Origin: CALDTK01 sp045110575
GTDB lineage: Bacteria > Bacteroidota > Bacteroidia > Chitinophagales > Saprospiraceae
Assembly (NCBI GenBank): GCA_045110575.1
Contig: JBGCGF010000065.1
Location: 19,971-83,970 of the forward strand
Direction of reading: 5' to 3'
DNA: 64,000 bases
The position numbers and the translations under genes were made by a program. Shown in pieces: positions 61,457 through 64,000 of this stretch. The notes below the pieces were generated by a model. The model was not told the DNA's origin. It saw only the letters and a list, made by a program, of their open reading frames with translations, and made no database searches. The first letter of the stretch is position 1, and the number at the start of each line of letters is the position of its first letter.

Positions 61457-61531
61457 ATCCTGACCTCAGTAACGCTGATCTTGTTATCGACTGTTTGCCT
61501 CTCGAACAATTGATGATCTATATAAAAAAGG

Positions 61532-61564
61532 AACGCCGGCCAGAGCAATGCTCTAGCCGGCGTT
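61532..61564. terminator. Bidirectional intrinsic terminator
   Basis: AACGCCGGCCAGAGC / GCTCTAGCCGGCGTT (one mismatch) with an AAT loop, A-tract before and T-tract after, between two converging genes. Confidence 0.9.
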
Positions 61565-61592
61565 TTCTACGAAGAGCACTCACTGCCTTCTT

Positions 61593-62228
61593 TTATGCTG
61601 CTAATTTCACACCTAATGGCTGGTAGTTAGCCTCTGCCTTTAAGGCACTTGCCGGAACTCGAATATTTATGGTTGCATTTGAATAGTCGTAAGACACGTT
61701 GAGCTGATCACCGTTTGGCAGTGTTGCCTGAATCTCTACGCGAAACTCTCCTGGATCAGTAACCACGCCGTCAACATCGTACACCTGAACATAACGACCT
61801 GCATCTTCAGGAAGCATGAGGTTGTGTTGGTTTGCCGTTCGCTCAAGAAGGCGATTGGTTAAGTCTCCTTGAGGTCCTACTAAGACTTTACTTTCAGTTT
61901 CATGGAATCCGTAGCTTTTTGCATTGATCCATGATGGATTGAACTCAGTGATCGCAATCTCAAATCCTTCAGCGCTTTTATTCGAACCAGACTTTATGTC
62001 AAGTACAAGGATCGAACCTGCAAGTCGTGCATGAACGACAGGGGCATCCATCAAAAGATCATCGTTTTCCATTCTAGATACTACTGGACGCAAAAACGGT
62101 GGATCGATACGCGTCTCGAAAACGCAAGCCGTATCCATCTTAACTACGTTGCGTGCTCTTCCACGTTGGAAAGAGATAACGTAAGCAAGAGCGAGTAGAG
62201 AAGCAGTTAAAAAGGAAGTTGCGATCAT
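61593..62228 (-). CDS. Membrane-anchored or secreted protein of unknown function
   Basis: 211 residues from the ATG at 62228, which begins a hydrophobic signal/anchor (MIATSFLTASLLALAYVISF); the open frame upstream lacks features. The rest is beta-rich (APVVHARLAGSILVLDIKSG, YVQVYDVDGVVTDPGEFRVE, LNVSYDYSNATINIRVPASA). No family recognised. Confidence 0.65.
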   Translation of the reverse strand: MIATSFLTASLLALAYVISFQRGRARNVVKMDTACVFETRIDPPFLRPVVSRMENDDLLMDAPVVHARLAGSILVLDIKSGSNKSAEGFEIAITEFNPSWINAKSYGFHETESKVLVGPQGDLTNRLLERTANQHNLMLPEDAGRYVQVYDVDGVVTDPGEFRVEIQATLPNGDQLNVSYDYSNATINIRVPASALKAEANYQPLGVKLAA

Positions 62229-62577
62229 GTTGTTTGGCTGTAAGGACAATGCAAGTATACTAGTGTGTGCCCCCCGTTTGCTCGCAACGCATAGAGGATC
62301 AACCAATTAGGGGTAACATGGATTGGGTGTTTTTGGTCTTTCTGAAAACGGACAGCCTCGGCCCTATAGCGACCTATATCGAGCCTTAAGTTCAGTATTT
62401 TGCTTGCTTTCTACCGCTGAGATAGTTTTCACTTTATCTCATGGAGCGGAGTTTGTGGTATAGCTATTTGTAGGAAATCCAGGCTTTTGGACACCGGATA
62501 ACCTATTTCTAGAGATTGATTTTGACTTACACAGACGCTTGGTGATCAATCACGGATCCTACAGCTACCTTAGCGAC
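62229..62577. other. Intergenic region between divergent genes, no gene recognised
   Basis: 349 bp. Presumed to hold promoters for both flanking genes; no clear TAnnTTTG pair or structured RNA seen. The in-frame start at 62539 is not favoured. Confidence 0.45.
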
Positions 62578-63012
62578 ATGAACCTCGATCGCATCGCCGA
62601 ATTAGCTGAGCAGCTTCGTCAAGAAGCAGATACTGATCGGGCAAGCTTTGGCCTTTATCGAGAGGCGTACGAAGAGGATGCCATCGCAAGAGCAACCAGA
62701 GATGGTGTAGTGCTCTTTGCAGTCGAACTACTAAATGGCCTCGGGCGGGTAGATAACCCTGTCGGCAACTCAATCATTGAGTTAGATAAGGAAGCAGTCT
62801 TTGATGATCCTCAAGCGGATATCAACCTGCACGCCGTTGAAGTCTACGGCGATGATCTACTGCCACCGCGTAAGCGTAAGCTTCGCATTACGAAAAAGGA
62901 GTATGCAGCCATCATGGGGTGCATGGTCACGTTGATCGCTATCACGATCTTTGCGCTAGCTGGCGTCTTCTTTATTGGAAGGTGGGCATGGCAATGGGCG
63001 TTTACTCTCTAG
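62578..63012 (+). CDS. Single-pass membrane protein of unknown function
   Basis: 144 residues from the ATG at 62578 (MNLDRIAELAEQLRQEADTD). Helical, acidic soluble N-terminus and a C-terminal membrane helix (AAIMGCMVTLIAITIFALAG). A tail-anchored topology is likely. No family recognised. Confidence 0.6.
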   Translation: MNLDRIAELAEQLRQEADTDRASFGLYREAYEEDAIARATRDGVVLFAVELLNGLGRVDNPVGNSIIELDKEAVFDDPQADINLHAVEVYGDDLLPPRKRKLRITKKEYAAIMGCMVTLIAITIFALAGVFFIGRWAWQWAFTL

Positions 63013-63060
63013 CCGCCGCCAATACAGCATCAGCCAAAAGGCTTTGCTGTTTATATAAGA

Positions 63061-63456
63061 CTAGGCTTCTGTATCTTTTTCGCTCCGTGTAGCTTCCTCT
63101 TTTAGTGAAGCCTCGACGCGTTCTGCTCTGGTCGATCCGAAAACACCGAGCCGTGCAGCTGTATGGTAGGTCCAACTACCCCATAGGTAAAGTAAGAAGG
63201 CGTAGATCAGCGGACTGAGCGAATGGAAGTAGATCGCATCGCCGAATTCGAAGTGGTGTAAATGCTGAACAGCGCGTGTCGTACCACAACCAAAGCACTC
63301 CGTATCAAAGAGAAGCACGGAAGGACATATAGACTGACCCTCATCAAAGTAGTCTGCCGGTAGAATCCAAAGCAAAATTGGGGCTGCTACCAATGCGGTA
63401 AGCCACGCTTTTTGGACCCATTTAGGAAATGGTTTTTGACCCTTTTTAGTAGACAT
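63061..63456 (-). CDS. DUF2752 membrane protein
   Basis: 131 residues. Diagnostic LFDTECFGCGTTRAVQHLHH (C-x-G-C-G-x-T-R-A), two or three helices (AWLTALVAAPILLWILPADY; SLSPLIYAFLLYLWGSWTYH) and a charged C-terminus. Function unknown. A perfect TATCTTTG box sits 4 bp before the ATG. 93 bp downstream of the Pmp3-like gene, separated by a terminator. Confidence 0.85.
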   Translation of the reverse strand: MSTKKGQKPFPKWVQKAWLTALVAAPILLWILPADYFDEGQSICPSVLLFDTECFGCGTTRAVQHLHHFEFGDAIYFHSLSPLIYAFLLYLWGSWTYHTAARLGVFGSTRAERVEASLKEEATRSEKDTEA

Positions 63457-63495
63457 GGAGCAAAGATAAGATTTCAGGTTTCTGTCGTAAAAAGC

Positions 63496-63529
63496 AAAAG
63501 CCTGTGTTTCGTCAGAAACACAGGCTTTT
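63496..63529 (-). terminator. Intrinsic terminator of the Pmp3-like gene
   Basis: Perfect 15-bp stem AAAAGCCTGTGTTTC / GAAACACAGGCTTTT with loop GTCA, 21 bp beyond the gene's stop on the minus strand. Confidence 0.9.
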
Positions 63530-63549
63530 CAATTGCGATGGATAATCGC

Positions 63550-63804
63550 TTAGTAGTACTCTTTCATTTTCACTAGACCATGGATAACACCAGGTAGCCA
63601 GCAAAGAATAGAGAGGATCAGGTTAACCCACCAGTTATTTCCTTCCCAATCATCCATAAGTCCCATTACAAGAAAACCCCAACCTAGCAGTACCGCTAGG
63701 ATATAGAGTCCTTTAGGAATGTCCTCAGCGCGACTTCCTGCTTTTGCTTTCGACATCTTTTTGATGTTCTTCTGAGCAACTTTCAGTGCGAGAGCACCTT
63801 TCAC
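63550..63804 (-). CDS. Pmp3/YqaE-family membrane protein, 5'-truncated by an IS
   Basis: 84 residues from a GTG. The C-terminal Pmp3 hydrophobic hairpin is visible (LYILAVLLGWGFLVMGLMDD; WWVNLILSILCWLPGVIHGL). The frame continues upstream without a start codon through DLSPKKFREITGERLG, the conserved linker that normally follows a signal peptide in Bacteroidota members, and is then cut at about 63860 by the inserted element. The signal peptide and probably the promoter are therefore lost; the remnant is likely inactive or cytoplasmically mis-started. Confidence 0.7.
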   Translation of the reverse strand: MKGALALKVAQKNIKKMSKAKAGSRAEDIPKGLYILAVLLGWGFLVMGLMDDWEGNNWWVNLILSILCWLPGVIHGLVKMKEYY

Positions 63805-63860
63805 ACCAAGACGTTCGCCCGTGATCTCACGGAACTTCTTAGGTGATAGATCAAGGAATG

Positions 63861-64000
63861 GTAACTATTCAGCTACCTGAAGAGGTCTAGCGCTATTTGC
63901 TTCTTTAAGAGTAGTACTTCGATTGGTCTGAGGCCTTGTTTGATAGCAGTAGCGATAACACTGCGTATCGCACAGAAGTCTTCAGTCCCTTTAGCGCTTC
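63861..64000 (-). mobile_element. End of an IS66-like insertion sequence
   Basis: The candidate terminal repeat begins GTAACTATTCAGCTACCTG at 63861; IS66-family ends characteristically start GTAA. The boundary coincides with the break in the Pmp3-like frame. The rest of the element lies outside the window. Confidence 0.55.
63873..64000 (-). CDS. Transposase C-terminus (IS66-like), partial
   Basis: Open frame running in from the window edge and ending at a TAG (63873-63875): KGTEDFCAIRSVIATAIKQG, LRPIEVLLLKKQIALDLFR. The F-x-x-I-x-S-x-I-x-T-x-x-K-x-G pattern resembles the C-termini of IS66-type transposases. Only about 41 residues are visible, so the family is tentative. Confidence 0.5.
   Translation of the reverse strand, partial: SAKGTEDFCAIRSVIATAIKQGLRPIEVLLLKKQIALDLFR

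Noticed and set aside
23969..63867. UAG recoding as glutamine (two in-frame TAG codons, 23969 and 63865)
   Set aside because: The 63865 TAG lies inside the IS end, not in the Pmp3 gene, and normal genes in the window end with TAG (for example hemA, pdxH). One isolated nonsense codon does not support recoding.
1..64000. tRNA, rRNA, tmRNA, SRP RNA or RNase P RNA genes
   Set aside because: None of the diagnostic conserved stretches (for example T-loop GGTTCGAATCC) were found by eye; a covariance search would be decisive.

Overview
The window looks like the chromosome of a non-pathogenic, probably marine Bacteroidota (Flavobacteriia, plausibly Cryomorphaceae/Schleiferiaceae-like). This is inferred from type IX secretion C-terminal domains, TAnnTTTG-type -7 promoter boxes, weak or absent Shine-Dalgarno sites, head-GIN (DUF2807) and Nfu-type proteins, and multi-gene curlin arrays. 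No rRNA, tRNA, CRISPR array or prophage was recognised.

1-1771: the 3' part of a copper P1B-type ATPase, a CXXC metallochaperone and pdxH. 1791-16764 is the most distinctive region, a divergent curli (functional amyloid) locus. On the minus strand lie five curlin-repeat genes (one frameshifted) and one T9SS-sorted protein. Three of the spacers are nearly constant (132-133 bp) and carry paired hairpins. On the plus strand is a compact operon: small CsgB/CsgA-like subunit, CsgE with an extra N-terminal domain, CsgH-like protein, CsgF, CsgG with a C-terminal beta-strand-rich extension, and a beta-propeller lipoprotein whose start overlaps the csgG stop. Together they encode amyloid subunits plus the outer-membrane export machine.

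16895-31604: tatC, a TlpA-like thioredoxin, a fatty acid desaturase, a YtcJ-type amidohydrolase, a DUF2807 protein, a small lipoprotein gene broken by one in-frame TAG, a pair of secreted amidohydrolases, a REP-associated transposase (RAYT) next to a perfect 27-bp palindrome, and an outer-membrane protein. 31662-45030: MBL hydrolase, alpha/beta hydrolase, VOC protein, DUF4442 protein, exonuclease-BRCT protein, a second RAYT followed by a perfect 28-bp palindrome, aspS, hemA, thiolase, glucan phosphorylase and comF. 45245-64000: a T9SS beta-helix protein, Nfu, RNase III with a very long basic tail, an ECF sigma/anti-sigma pair, a KirBac-like channel, a MITE-like element, PlsC, a thioredoxin-TPR protein, MtfA, a TRIC channel, PA14-OmpA, xylAB, small membrane proteins, and an IS66-like element that has cut off the 5' end of a Pmp3-family gene at the right edge.

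Two genome-scale signals cut across the genes. First, the 14-mer GCTTTCGCCAAAAC (reverse GTTTTGGCGAAAGC) occurs 14 times exactly, on both strands, 13 times inside coding sequence and in four peptide readings; this pattern resembles an uptake sequence or other iterated chromosomal DNA signal. Second, at least twelve genes carry a TAnnTTTG-like box exactly four bases before the start codon, which suggests widespread leaderless transcription.
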